This document shows, in pieces, positions 47,538 through 57,170 of a DNA stretch of 64,000 bases. Origin of the DNA: Actinomycetales bacterium (lineage in GTDB: Bacteria; Actinomycetota; Actinomycetes; Actinomycetales; Cellulomonadaceae); assembly GCA_020444245.1 (NCBI GenBank), contig JAHLLI010000007.1, forward strand, positions 62,001-126,000. Direction: 5' to 3'. Both the position numbers and the translations under genes were made by a program. The notes under the pieces were generated by a model. The model ran no database searches. It was given only the letters and a program-made list of their open reading frames with translations, and was not told the DNA's origin. Numbering within the stretch: the stretch's first letter is position 1; each line of letters starts with the position of its first letter.

Positions 47538-49121
47538 TCAGCGCGCGGTAGCCCGAGCGCCCCGCCGCGCACGGTCCGTGCCGGACTCGCGCCGGCTCCC
47601 CCACGCGCCGGCCACGCCGGCGAGCACGACCACGACTCCCAGGCCACGCAACGCCCAACCGACCTCGTCGCCGATCCGCGCCGCCGGGGTCAACGAGGTC
47701 CGCAGCGGCACCGACGCCACCATCTGCTCGGCGGTGAACAGGTCGGTGCGCTGCATCACGGTGCCGTTGGGCGCGATGATCCCGCTCACCCCCACCGTCG
47801 AGATCTGGACGGTCGCCCGGCCGAGCTCCATGGCGCGGATCTGGGACATCGCCAGCTGCTGCGTCGACTCGTCGGTGTGCCCGAAGGTCGCGTTGTTGGT
47901 CTGCACCACCAGGAGCTCTCCCCCGGCGGTCACCGCGTCCCGCACGATGTCGTCGTAGGCGACCTCGAAGCAGATCACGTCGGCCACGCCGACCGTGCGC
48001 CCCAGGCGCGGCACGTTCACCGGGATCAGCCCGACCTCGGTGCCCGCGAGCATGTCCCGACCCACCCGGTCGACCGCCGAGGAGAACCGCCGGGCGATCG
48101 AACGCATCGGGATGTACTCGGCGAACGGCACCGGGTGCTGCTTGGCGTAGATCGCCACCGGCCCGACCCCGGGCTCCCAGAGCATCCCGAGGTTGTAGCG
48201 GCCGCCGGTGTCCGGGTACTCCTGCGTGCCGAGCAGCAGCGGCGCGTCGAGCGACGTGGTGACCTTGTCCACCAGCGCCCGCGTCTCGGCATCGGTCCGG
48301 GGATCGAAGTCGGCGCTGTTCTCCGGCCACAGCAGGAGGTCGAGCTGCCCGGGCTCGACGCGGTCGAGCAGGCTCATGCTCCCGTTCGCATGGTTGACGA
48401 CGACCTGCCTGGCCTGGTCCAGGGAGTCCAGGCCTCGGTCGGGCACGTCGCCCTGCACCGCAGCCACCTCCAGGTGCCCGGCCTCGGCGGCGGTGTCCAG
48501 CGGCACCACCAGACCGCCCGCCAGCACCGCGAAGCCCAGCAGCACGGCACCGCTCGCCATGCCGAGCTCGAGCTCGCGCACCCGCTGCACCGCCACGGCG
48601 AGCAGCGCGCCCACCACCACGACGGCGGCCGAGACCAGCGGCACGCCACCGAGCCAGGCCAACCTGCCCAGCGGCGAGTCGGCCTGCGAGAAGGCCAGCC
48701 GCCCCCACGGGAACCCCCCGTACGGCAGCACGGACCGGGCCTCTTCCACCGCCACCCACAGCACCGCCGCGGCAGGGACCTGCCAGCGTGCCGCCGTGCG
48801 GATCACCCGCCCGCGACGTGCCCACGACCATCCCACGCCGAAGAGTGCGACGAACCCCGCCTCGGCGACGCACAGCGCGATCCACGGCACCCAGCCCACC
48901 GCACCGTCGATCCAGGACAGCTGCGGCCCGAAGAAGGCCAGCCCCCACACGAGCCCCACCAGCGCGTTCCACCATGCCGAGTCGCGGCCCATCGCGAGCA
49001 GGAGCAGCGCGACACCCACGAACGCCAGCGGCCACCAGCCCGTACCGGGGAACGCGAGGTCCGTCACGACACCGCCGACGACGGCCATCACCAAGGAGAA
49101 GGAACGGCGGGGGGCGTGCAC
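47538..49121 (-). CDS. lnt: Apolipoprotein N-acyltransferase
   Basis: Adds the third acyl chain to lipoproteins at the outer face of the membrane. Start chosen at GTG 49121 (MHAPRRSFSLVMAVVGG) because TACTCT lies 6 bases upstream, a leaderless promoter. The 527-residue protein has N-terminal membrane helices followed by a CN-hydrolase domain with catalytic Glu in VPFAEYIP, Lys in LGTQEYPD/YAKQH, and Cys in VADVICFEVAYDDIV. A last helix near the C-terminus (RGLGVVVVLAGVAGAWG) anchors it. Confidence 0.9.
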   Translation of the reverse strand: MHAPRRSFSLVMAVVGGVVTDLAFPGTGWWPLAFVGVALLLLAMGRDSAWWNALVGLVWGLAFFGPQLSWIDGAVGWVPWIALCVAEAGFVALFGVGWSWARRGRVIRTAARWQVPAAAVLWVAVEEARSVLPYGGFPWGRLAFSQADSPLGRLAWLGGVPLVSAAVVVVGALLAVAVQRVRELELGMASGAVLLGFAVLAGGLVVPLDTAAEAGHLEVAAVQGDVPDRGLDSLDQARQVVVNHANGSMSLLDRVEPGQLDLLLWPENSADFDPRTDAETRALVDKVTTSLDAPLLLGTQEYPDTGGRYNLGMLWEPGVGPVAIYAKQHPVPFAEYIPMRSIARRFSSAVDRVGRDMLAGTEVGLIPVNVPRLGRTVGVADVICFEVAYDDIVRDAVTAGGELLVVQTNNATFGHTDESTQQLAMSQIRAMELGRATVQISTVGVSGIIAPNGTVMQRTDLFTAEQMVASVPLRTSLTPAARIGDEVGWALRGLGVVVVLAGVAGAWGSRRESGTDRARRGARATAR

Positions 49122-49398
49122 CTGGACAGAGTACGTGAGCCCCGGCCGACCGGCCCGTGCGCCCTTCGTACCGGACGGACGTCCGTTGTCTACTGGACGC
49201 ACGGGCCAAGCCGGAACCCGTGTGGTCACGCGCCCGCAGTGTGCGGCGCGGATGTCGGGACAGAGCGAAACTACCCGTTCCACCCGGCCAGTCAAGGGGG
49301 TGTCATCGCAGGTCACAGCCGTCTGTGCAGGTCACGGCGGGTGCGATTCACCCCTATCGGATCAGTGACGGCCCGGCGTGTCGCTCCGGCGTGTCGCC

Positions 49399-50955
49399 TC
49401 AACCCATGGCGTCGTGGATCACGTGCCCGGCCCGCAGGGTGCGCAGGCACTGCGGCGCGGGCAGGTCGGGCGCGAGCGCGGGAAGCAGCGGCGTGCCGGC
49501 CCTGGGGTCCGTGCTCCACGCCGCGAGCCTGCCCTCCGGCGCCTGGACGACGAGCTCGTCGGCACGCCAGATCGCCAGGTGCGCCGGTGCGCCGATCCTG
49601 ATCTCCCCCGCGCCCGCATGGTCCAGGCCGGCCAACCGCCATCCACCGCGGGTGTGGGCACGGAACGCCGCCCGTGCCGAGACCCGCTGCTCGGCCTCCG
49701 GGTGGAGCACGGCGGCGCGCACCGAACCCCAGGGGTCGAACCCACCGACCCCGGACCCGAGCGCGAGCGGCACACCCGCACCGGCGAGGTCGGCCACGGG
49801 AAGCATGCTGCCGACCCGCAGCGGGCCGAGGCGCGCGGCGGCCAGCTCCACCCGCCGGAGGACCTCTGCCGGCTGCAGCACGGCTCGCAGACCCAGCAGG
49901 ACCATGGTGGCCAGCGCCGCAGCATCCACCATCTCGACGCCGTCGAGCCGGTGGCCCGCGGCGTGCAGGGCCGCGATGCCCTCGACGTCACTCGCGGCGC
50001 GGAACCCGAGGAGCGCCTCCGCCATCGCACGGTCGCCGTGCACCCGCAGTCCGGCCTGGGCGTGCGCGCGGGTGACCGACGCGACATGGTTGGCGATCTG
50101 CTCGGCAGCGAGCAGGAGCTCGCCGCTGGTGCCCGGCTCGTCCGCGTAGGGCGCCCGCAGCGCGGCGCCCCACGCCGCGAGGGTGCCGTCGACCGCCACG
50201 TCCCCGCCGATCCCCGTCAGGCCGGGGATCTCGGCGAGCACCGCGCGCGCGTCGTCGGTGGTCTCGCACAGCTCCGCCCGGTAGCCGATCACCTGCGGCA
50301 CCCCCGAGTCGTCCGGAGCCGTCCGCGCCAGCAGCGCCGCGAGGCCCGCCCTGGACTCCAGCGCAGGGATGCTGTGCTCGTGCACCGCGACCACCCCGGC
50401 GGCTGCCGCAGCCGACAGCCCGGCCTCCACCGCGCCACCGAACCGCGAGGCGATCGAGTCCAGCACGGCGCCCACCGCGAGACCGGCCAGGGCGTCCTCC
50501 CGCTCGTCCGCGCGCAGCTCGGGGGTCGCCTGCGCCCGCGCGAGCTCGGCGTCGAGCAGCACGACCGGGCGCCCGCCGGACGCACGCTCCAGCTCCCGGG
50601 GCCCGGGCGGCTCGGCGTGCCGCGCCGGCGACCACCCGAGGCCGATCACCAGGTCTCCCCCGGCCGACGCGACGGCGTCGAGCACCTGCTGCGTCGTCAT
50701 CGCCGTCAGGTCCGTCGCGCCGGCGGCGAGCCCGGCGAGCCTGAGGTGCGAGTGCGCGTCTACGAACGCGGGTGCGACCAGCGCGCCGTCGAGGTCCACG
50801 ACACGGTCCGCTCCGTCCGCGACCCGGTGCGCCGCGTCGTCGGGGCCCAGCCAGGCGACCTGGCCGTCGGCCACGAGCACCGCTTCGGCGAACGGGTCGG
50901 CGGCCGAGTGCACGACGCCGTTGCGGTACAAGGTGGCGGGGTGTGGGGCTGGCAC
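49399..50955 (-). CDS. Amidohydrolase family protein (YtcJ-like)
   Basis: Start chosen at GTG 50955 (MPAPHPATLYRNGVVHSA), with TACGTT 6 bases upstream; 518 residues. The amidohydrolase pattern includes APAFVDAHSHLRLAG (metal-binding His pair) near 60, the AVHEHSIP segment near 195, RVHGDRAMAEALLGF near 305, and a closing composite beta-domain (GAPAHLAIWRADELVVQAPEG). The second HxH-like positions are partly altered, so activity and substrate are uncertain. The 277-base gap to lnt (49122-49398) holds nothing I recognise beyond the lnt promoter. Confidence 0.8.
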   Translation of the reverse strand: MPAPHPATLYRNGVVHSAADPFAEAVLVADGQVAWLGPDDAAHRVADGADRVVDLDGALVAPAFVDAHSHLRLAGLAAGATDLTAMTTQQVLDAVASAGGDLVIGLGWSPARHAEPPGPRELERASGGRPVVLLDAELARAQATPELRADEREDALAGLAVGAVLDSIASRFGGAVEAGLSAAAAAGVVAVHEHSIPALESRAGLAALLARTAPDDSGVPQVIGYRAELCETTDDARAVLAEIPGLTGIGGDVAVDGTLAAWGAALRAPYADEPGTSGELLLAAEQIANHVASVTRAHAQAGLRVHGDRAMAEALLGFRAASDVEGIAALHAAGHRLDGVEMVDAAALATMVLLGLRAVLQPAEVLRRVELAAARLGPLRVGSMLPVADLAGAGVPLALGSGVGGFDPWGSVRAAVLHPEAEQRVSARAAFRAHTRGGWRLAGLDHAGAGEIRIGAPAHLAIWRADELVVQAPEGRLAAWSTDPRAGTPLLPALAPDLPAPQCLRTLRAGHVIHDAMG

Positions 50956-51002
50956 GGACGCAACGTAGCGCAGCGTGCCGCCCGGCCGTGCGCCGTCCGG
51001 GT

Positions 51003-53813
51003 TCACACCCCGCTGTAGGCCACCACGCCGCGTCGTACCTGGTCCACGGCACGACGTGCGGCGGCACGGGTCTGCGGCGAACCGGCGGCCTGCCCGACCT
51101 GGTCGAGCAGGTCGACCACCTGCTTGGCCCACCGCACGAAGTCCCCCGCCGCCAGCTCGGTCCCGCTGAGGACCGCCGACAGCCCTCTGCCGGCGGCCCA
51201 CCGGTGCACCGGGCCGACCAGGCCGAGGTCGAGCCTGCGGGTCGCCGACAGGCCGTGCTCGGCCTCCAGGTCGGTCAGCCGTGACCAGGTCCGCACGGTG
51301 GCGTCCACCGCGGCGGCCAGCCGGGGGCCGCCTGGCACGGCGGGGCCCTCGACGCCTTCTTCGCGCCGCGCCTCGAACACGACCGCCGCGACCACTGCCG
51401 CGAGCTCGGCGGCGTCGAGCCCGTCCCAGGCCCCGCTGCGCAGGCACTCGGCCACCAGCAGGTCGTTCTCGGCGTAGAGCCGCCTCAGGGTCTGCCCGGC
51501 TCGCGTCACGACCAGCTCGCCGGCCTCCGACCCCTCCCCCGGCTGCAGATACCCGGTGCGGGCGAGCACGTCGCAGACGGTGTCGAACACACGTGCGATC
51601 GAGCTGGTCCGGCCCTCGATCCGCCGCACCAGGGCCGCGTGCTCCTGGGCGAGGCGATGGTGACGCTCGGCCCACCGGGCATGGTCCTCACGCTCGGAGC
51701 AGCCGTGGCAGGGGTGGGCGCGCAACCGGCGGCGCAGCTCTGCGATCGTCGCGTCATCGTGCGCGGCCGACCGGACCGGGACCTCGGCGGGGCGCTCGAC
51801 CCGTCTCCTGGGGTCGGCCAGCGCGCTCCGCATCGCCGAGGCAAGGTCCGCGCGGGACCGCGCGTTGCGTGGGCTGAAGCGCGGCGGGACGCGCACCCTG
51901 GCCACCGTCCGTACACCCCGTGCGAGGTCCGGGGCGCGCAGGGTCCGCACCTTGGCGTCGCTGGTCAGGACCGTGGGCTCGGGCCCGTCGAACCCACCGG
52001 TGCCCGGGTCGAGCACCACCACGTGCCCGGCGCGACGCCCGCCGGCGATCTCGAGCACGTCACCGCGCCGGACCTGGGCGAGCTCGGCACCGGCCGCTGC
52101 CTTGCGGCGTCGCGAGGCGTCGCGGTGCAGGTCCCGCTCCCGGGCGGCGAGGGTGCGACGCAGCTCGGCGTACTCCGCGAAGTCGCCGAGGTGGCAGGTC
52201 ATGGCCTCCGCGTAGCCCGTCAGCGCCTCGGCGTGCGCCCTCGCCTGGCGCGCGAGGCCGACCACGGCACGGTCCGCCTGGAACTGCGCGAAGCTCTGCT
52301 CGAGCACTCCCCTGGCCCGCTCCCGGCCGACCTGGGCGACGAGGTTGACCGCCATGTTGTACGTCGGCCGGAAGCTCGAGCGCAGCGGATAGGTCCGGCG
52401 GGACGCGAGACCCGCGAGGGCGACCGGGTCGAGGTGGCCGTGCTCGACGACCACCGCATGGCCCTCGACGTCGATCCCGCGCCGCCCCGCACGGCCGGTG
52501 AGCTGCGTGTACTCCCCCGGCGTGAGGTCGCTGTGCGCCGACCCGTCCCACTTGGTCAGGGTGTCCAGCACGACGCTCCTCGCGGGCATGTTGATGCCCA
52601 GCGCCAGGGTCTCGGTGGCGAAGACCACCTTGACCAGGCCACGCGAGAACAGCTCCTCGACCGTCTCCTTGAACAGCGGAAGCATGCCCGCGTGGTGCGC
52701 GGCGATCCCGCGCTCCAGGCCCTGGCTCCACTCCCAGAACCCGAGCACGCCCAGGTCCGCCGGCGCGATCGCGGCGGACCGCTCGGTGACCAGGTCGTGG
52801 ATCGCCGCCTGCTCGGCCGGCGTGGTCAGGCGCATCCCGGTCCGCAGGCACTGCGCGACCGCCGCGTCGCACCCCGCCCGGGAGAACACGAAGAAGATCG
52901 CGGGCAGGAGTCCGCCGCGGTCCAGCACGTCGACCACGGCCGACCGCGGGACGCCGCGTCGAGGCCGCGGGCGCTCGCCCGTGCGCGCCGGCGCGGGCCG
53001 GGCGCGTCCGCCCCGCGCGCTGCGGCTGCCGTGCTCGCGCCACGGCGGCGGCCCGGTGCGGGCGCTGCGGCGCAGTGCCACCACGAGGTCGGGGTTGATC
53101 GGGGGGTCCGTGCCGGGGGCGGTCGGGTCCACGTCGCCGGCGTACAGGTCGAACAGACCGTCCGCGCCCAGCACGTGCTGCCACAGCGGGACCGGACGCA
53201 CCTCGCTGACCACCACCGTCGTGTCGCCGCGCACCTCCGTCAGCCAGTCGCCGAGCTCCTCGGCGTTGGAGACGGTCGCCGACAGCGACACGAGCTGGAC
53301 CCGGTCGGGCAGGTGCAGGATGACCTCTTCCCACACCGGCCCGCGGAACCGGTCGGCGAGGTAGTGCACCTCGTCCATCACCACGAACCCCAGGTCGTCC
53401 AGGGTGCGTGAACCGGCGTAGAGCATGTTGCGCAGCACCTCGGTGGTCATCACGACCACCGGCGCCTCCCCGTTGACGGTGGTGTCACCGGTGAGCAGGC
53501 CGACCGACTCGGCCCCGTGGACCGCGACCAGGTCGTGGTACTTCTGGTTGCTCAGTGCCTTGATCGGCGTGGTGTAGAACGCCTTGGTGCCCTGCCGGAG
53601 CGCCAGGTGCACCGCGAACTCGCCGACCACGGTCTTGCCGGCCCCGGTCGGGGCGGCGACCAGCACCCCGCGGCCGGCCTCGAGCGCCTGGCACGCGTCG
53701 GTCTGGAAGGCGTCGAGCTCGAACGGCAGGGCCCGGGCGAACAGCGCGAGCTCCGAGCGTTCGGCGGCGGCCCTGGCGCGGGCTGCGGCGTACCGCTCGG
53801 CAGGCGAGGACAT
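51003..53813 (-). CDS. helY: DEAD/DEAH-box RNA helicase, HelY/Ski2-like
   Basis: A 936-residue helicase of the Ski2/Mtr4-like group. Motif I is APTGAGKT near residue 54; motif II MDEVHYLAD near 145 (DEVH); motif III SLSATVSN near 175; motif VI TGRAGRRGID near 440. Motif IV-V appear in FFVFSRAGCDAA and VVFATETLALGINMPAR. The C-terminal DSHCT-type domain follows. A Pro/Arg-rich insertion interrupts the core near 255-300. ATG at 53813 has TAGGCT 6 bases upstream, so it is likely leaderless. It lies in the tat-paf neighbourhood typical of actinobacteria. Confidence 0.93.
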   Translation of the reverse strand: MSSPAERYAAARARAAAERSELALFARALPFELDAFQTDACQALEAGRGVLVAAPTGAGKTVVGEFAVHLALRQGTKAFYTTPIKALSNQKYHDLVAVHGAESVGLLTGDTTVNGEAPVVVMTTEVLRNMLYAGSRTLDDLGFVVMDEVHYLADRFRGPVWEEVILHLPDRVQLVSLSATVSNAEELGDWLTEVRGDTTVVVSEVRPVPLWQHVLGADGLFDLYAGDVDPTAPGTDPPINPDLVVALRRSARTGPPPWREHGSRSARGGRARPAPARTGERPRPRRGVPRSAVVDVLDRGGLLPAIFFVFSRAGCDAAVAQCLRTGMRLTTPAEQAAIHDLVTERSAAIAPADLGVLGFWEWSQGLERGIAAHHAGMLPLFKETVEELFSRGLVKVVFATETLALGINMPARSVVLDTLTKWDGSAHSDLTPGEYTQLTGRAGRRGIDVEGHAVVVEHGHLDPVALAGLASRRTYPLRSSFRPTYNMAVNLVAQVGRERARGVLEQSFAQFQADRAVVGLARQARAHAEALTGYAEAMTCHLGDFAEYAELRRTLAARERDLHRDASRRRKAAAGAELAQVRRGDVLEIAGGRRAGHVVVLDPGTGGFDGPEPTVLTSDAKVRTLRAPDLARGVRTVARVRVPPRFSPRNARSRADLASAMRSALADPRRRVERPAEVPVRSAAHDDATIAELRRRLRAHPCHGCSEREDHARWAERHHRLAQEHAALVRRIEGRTSSIARVFDTVCDVLARTGYLQPGEGSEAGELVVTRAGQTLRRLYAENDLLVAECLRSGAWDGLDAAELAAVVAAVVFEARREEGVEGPAVPGGPRLAAAVDATVRTWSRLTDLEAEHGLSATRRLDLGLVGPVHRWAAGRGLSAVLSGTELAAGDFVRWAKQVVDLLDQVGQAAGSPQTRAAARRAVDQVRRGVVAYSGV

Positions 53814-53874
53814 GCCACCAGCCTAGGCACCGCACGGCGCCGGCCCGCTCGCCGTCCACCGGCGCGGGGCCTGC

Positions 53875-54792
53875 TCAGGCAAGCAGGCGGACCGCGCCCG
53901 GCACGACCTCGGCGAGCAGCGGCAGAGGCCCCACCAGCTCGCCGTCGGCGTACGCCGACGGGGGCAGCGGTCCCGCGTGGCTCGGTTCCAGGAGGACGCG
54001 ACGCGCCCTGACCACGGTGCACGCCGGGTGGTGCACGTGCGAGCCGTTGAACAGCCGCGGGAACAGGCCGAGCACGCCCGACCTGCTCAGTGGGCCCGCG
54101 ATGATCACATCGAGCACCCCGTCGTCCCAGCGGGCATCCGGGGCGATCCGCATCCCGCCGCCGTAGGACGAGGTGTTGGCCACCGACACCAGGGTCCCGG
54201 ACTGCTCCCAGACCTCGTCGTCGAGCGTGATGCGGAACCCATAGGGCCGGAACCTGGTCAGCTCCTCCAGCACAGCGCGGACGTACCGGGCGGTGCCCCG
54301 CGGACGCTCGTAGGTGTTGGCCGTCGCGTTGACGGCCGCGTCGAAGCCGGCGGAGAGCACGGCCAGGTACCACCGCGTCGCCTCGTACCCCGGCGGACCG
54401 GTGCGCACCGCGTCGACCGGCCGGCCGCCGTGCTCCAGCCCGTGCTCGAGCGCCCGCACCGACGCGTCGACGTCGTGCATCGGCAGCCCGCCCGCCCTGG
54501 CGATGTCGTTGCCGCTGCCGGCCGCGACCACCCCGAGGGGCAGGTCCGTGCCGGCCACCACGTTCGCGCCGAGGTGGACCACCCCGTCACCGCCGACCAC
54601 GACCAGCGCGTCCAGGCCGTCCACCACGGCCTGGCGGGCCAGGTCGAGCGCGGCTTCCGGGGAGTCGGCGGTCAGGTCGCGGACCGCATGGCCGCGGCGC
54701 TCGAGGGCCTGGATCAGCTGGTGCCCGCGCCGCTCGCCCCGTCCGTGCCCGGCGGTCGGGTTGACCACCACGCCCAGGCGCGCGCCGCTCAC
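53875..54792 (-). CDS. Diacylglycerol kinase-like lipid kinase
   Basis: A 305-residue protein of the DagK/YegS family, phosphorylating a lipid such as diacylglycerol. The start is GTG 54792 (MSGARLGVVVNPTAGHG). Motifs: NPTAGHGRG near 11, GGDGVVHLGANVV near 69 (the GGDGT-type nucleotide loop, here GGDGV), AAGSGNDIARAGG near 92, and the C-terminal YADGELVGPLP. The start overlaps the tatC stop (GTGA), implying one transcript with tatA and tatC. Confidence 0.88.
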   Translation of the reverse strand: MSGARLGVVVNPTAGHGRGERRGHQLIQALERRGHAVRDLTADSPEAALDLARQAVVDGLDALVVVGGDGVVHLGANVVAGTDLPLGVVAAGSGNDIARAGGLPMHDVDASVRALEHGLEHGGRPVDAVRTGPPGYEATRWYLAVLSAGFDAAVNATANTYERPRGTARYVRAVLEELTRFRPYGFRITLDDEVWEQSGTLVSVANTSSYGGGMRIAPDARWDDGVLDVIIAGPLSRSGVLGLFPRLFNGSHVHHPACTVVRARRVLLEPSHAGPLPPSAYADGELVGPLPLLAEVVPGAVRLLA

Positions 54793-55595
54793 GCGAGGCC
54801 CTCTGCCGCGAGGCGGGCGTCGCGCCTGCGGTCGGCGAGCAACCCGACGCCCACGGCGCCGAAGTACAGCACCACCATCGGGACCATGAGGATGAACATC
54901 GTCAGTGCGTCGCTCGTGGGCGTGATCGCCGCCGCGAAGACCGCCGTGCCCATCACGGCCCAGCGCCAGCCCGCGAGCCAGGTCCGCGCCCGCACGAGGC
55001 CGGCCATCGTGAGCCCCACCATCGCGATGGGCAGCAGGAACGCGAGCCCGAACGCCAGGATCATCCGCATCACGAACCCGAGGTAGGACTGCGCGTCGAT
55101 GATGTTCGCCGCGCCCTGGGGCGTGAAGCTCGTGAGGATCGCCACCGCACGGGGCAGGATCCACCAGCCGACACCCGTCCCGATCAGGAACAGCGGGACC
55201 GCCGCGGCGACGAATCCGAGCGTGTAGCGCCGTTCCCGCCGGGTCAGACCCGGCCCGACGAACGCCCACAGCTGGTAGATCCACCACGGGCTCGAGACGA
55301 TCACGCCCGCGAAGAGTGCCACCTTGATCTGCATGTCCAACGACGTGGCCACGCCGGCGAAGTTGATGACCACCTGCGCGTCCCGCTGCGCCGCGATGTC
55401 CAGGATCGGCCGCTGCAGGGCCTCGAAGAGCGGCGTGTAGAGGAACCAGCCGAGCACACTCGCCACGGCGATGCCGGCGACCGCCAGGATGACCCGGTTG
55501 CGAAGTTCGCGCAGGTGATCCAGCAGGGGCATGCGCCGCTGAGGGTTGCGGGGCGGCCGTCGACTCCCGCCGGACTCAGGTGCTCGGCTTGTCAC
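54789..55595 (-). CDS. tatC: Sec-independent protein translocase TatC
   Basis: The TatC receptor of the twin-arginine export system. The 268-residue protein has six membrane helices and family motifs MPLLDHLRELRNRVI near residue 22, SPWWIYQLWAFVGPGL near 102 and RRERRYTLGFV. The open frame begins GTG 55595, overlapping tatA by 20 bases; a shorter start at ATG near 55532 (MPLLDHLRELR) cannot be excluded. It lies directly after tatA. Confidence 0.93.
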   Translation of the reverse strand: MTSRAPESGGSRRPPRNPQRRMPLLDHLRELRNRVILAVAGIAVASVLGWFLYTPLFEALQRPILDIAAQRDAQVVINFAGVATSLDMQIKVALFAGVIVSSPWWIYQLWAFVGPGLTRRERRYTLGFVAAAVPLFLIGTGVGWWILPRAVAILTSFTPQGAANIIDAQSYLGFVMRMILAFGLAFLLPIAMVGLTMAGLVRARTWLAGWRWAVMGTAVFAAAITPTSDALTMFILMVPMVVLYFGAVGVGLLADRRRDARLAAEGLA

Positions 55596-55767
55596 CGTCG
55601 TTGTCGTCGTCGCTCTCCGCGTCCGACGTGCCCGTCACCTCGTCCTTGAAGATCCGCGCTGAACGACCCATGCTCCGCGCGAGGGACGGAAGCCGCGATG
55701 CACCGAAGAGGAGCAGCACGATGAGGAGGATGACGAGCAGCTCCGGCCCGCCGAACCGACCACCCAT
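55576..55767 (-). CDS. tatA: Twin-arginine translocase subunit TatA
   Basis: Start chosen at ATG 55767 (MGGRFGGPELLVILLIVLLL), with GGAG 8 bases upstream; ATG 55779 is an alternative. The 63-residue protein has the N-terminal helix with the conserved Glu (GGPELLVIL), the FGASRLPSLARSMGRSARIFK amphipathic helix, and an acidic, disordered tail (DAESDDDNDGDKPS). It forms the pore-like part of the Tat system with tatC downstream. Confidence 0.93.
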   Translation of the reverse strand: MGGRFGGPELLVILLIVLLLFGASRLPSLARSMGRSARIFKDEVTGTSDAESDDDNDGDKPST

Positions 55768-55826
55768 GACTGACTCCATTCCCACGACTGCGGCCATGCT
55801 ATCCCCGGCGGCGTGCCGCCGCCGAC

Positions 55827-56153
55827 TCAGCGCGAGAAGCTCAGCCAGCGCCGGTAGGTGGCCTCACGGCGCGCGTCACGCCGGGCCCGACGCTGGTCCA
55901 TGACCTCGCGGGCGGCGGCACGCACCCGGTGGGCACGCTCGGGGTCGTCCACGTTGACCGGCTCGACCGGGTGGGCAGCCGCGGCGACCTCCGAGAGCTC
56001 GGCCACCCGCTCCTCGAGCCGCTGGGCGACCTCGGAGGCGCGCGCCAGCTCGGCACCCAGGGCCTTGGCGGAGCGGACCACGTGGCGCACCAGGAAGAAC
56101 CCACCGACGACCGTGCCCACGACGAGCACCGTCCACAGGATCCACCAGAGCAC
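55827..56153 (-). CDS. Small membrane-anchored coiled-coil protein
   Basis: A 108-residue protein from GTG 56153, where TAGCCT lies 6 bases upstream. One N-terminal helix (MLWWILWTVLVVGTVVGGFF) is followed by a coiled coil (AKALGAELARASEVAQRLEER) and a basic, Arg-rich end (DQRRARRDARREATYRR). Similar small proteins sit between pafC and tatA in actinobacteria. Function unknown. Confidence 0.65.
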   Translation of the reverse strand: MLWWILWTVLVVGTVVGGFFLVRHVVRSAKALGAELARASEVAQRLEERVAELSEVAAAAHPVEPVNVDDPERAHRVRAAAREVMDQRRARRDARREATYRRWLSFSR

Positions 56154-56195
56154 GAGCCCAGGCTAGCGGGTGGCCCCGTCCGATCGGGGACCTGC

Positions 56196-57170
56196 CTACG
56201 CCGACGCGTCCACACCGAGCTCGCGATACGCGGCGAGGGCGCGCGCGGCCGCGGCGCCGGCGTCCGCAGCCGCAGCGGGCGGCTCGACGTCGCGCAGGAA
56301 GGGCGCAAGACGCAGCACCAGGGCGCGCAACCACGCGGACGTCGCCACCCGCAGCTCCATCGTGAAGCCCTCGTCGTCCTCGACGACCGACTCGGTGGGG
56401 ACCTGCTCGGCCGCCCACCGCGCCCGCCCGTCCAGGCTCAGGCGCACCGTCGGGTGCTCCCGGGCCGGACGGTACGTGACCTGCACGTCCGGTGCCGGGC
56501 TCGTGGTGACCGCGTCGTCGAGCACCTGGGCGGCCAGGATGCGGTCGAGGCGGAACAGCCGCTCGCCACCCGACGCATGGCACCACGCGGACAGGTACGA
56601 ACGCTCGTCGCCGGTCACGAGCTGCCAGGGGTCGACGTCCCGCTCGGTGGTCCGGTCCGCGGCGTCCACGTAGCGCAGATGCAGGCGGCGGCCCTCGCGC
56701 AGGGCCGTACGGGCGGCCGCGAGGACCGCCGGGTCGCCCTCGACGCTGAGCTGCACCTCGACCGTCGCCGCGGCCTCGCCGGTGGCCGTGGTCAGGACCT
56801 CGAGCGTCGAGCGCAGCACCTCGCGCTCGGCCGGGTCCAACGCGTCGCCGATCGAGGCGTCCAGCGCGCGCAGCGCTGCCACGAGCGCGACCGCCTCGCG
56901 GGTCCCGAGGCGCAGCGCCCTCGCCATCCCGCGGGACTGCGTCAACCTCAGCACCCCGGACTCCAGGGAGTCGGCGTCGAAGTCGATGAGGTCGTCCGGG
57001 AAGTAGCCGGGGGTCCCGGACATCCACAGCGTGTCCACGTCCCGCAGGACCTGGACCGGGCTGACGCCGAACTGGGCCGCCACCTCTTCGACCGGTACGC
57101 CGGGGTGCCGGTCGAGGAACGCCACGAGGCCCAGCAGCCGGACCAGCCGCTCCGGGGTGCGCTCAGCCAT
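56196..57170 (-). CDS. pafC: WYL-domain regulator PafC
   Basis: A 324-residue transcription factor that acts with PafB to switch on LexA-independent DNA-damage genes in actinobacteria. It has an N-terminal winged helix-turn-helix (RLLGLVAFLDRHPGVPVEEVAAQFGVSPVQVLRDVDTL), a WYL-like region (GRRLHLRYVDAADRTTERDVDPWQLVTGDERSYLSAWCH) and a C-terminal extension. ATG at 57170 overlaps the pafB stop by 8 bases, so both are made together. Confidence 0.9.
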   Translation of the reverse strand: MAERTPERLVRLLGLVAFLDRHPGVPVEEVAAQFGVSPVQVLRDVDTLWMSGTPGYFPDDLIDFDADSLESGVLRLTQSRGMARALRLGTREAVALVAALRALDASIGDALDPAEREVLRSTLEVLTTATGEAAATVEVQLSVEGDPAVLAAARTALREGRRLHLRYVDAADRTTERDVDPWQLVTGDERSYLSAWCHASGGERLFRLDRILAAQVLDDAVTTSPAPDVQVTYRPAREHPTVRLSLDGRARWAAEQVPTESVVEDDEGFTMELRVATSAWLRALVLRLAPFLRDVEPPAAAADAGAAAARALAAYRELGVDASA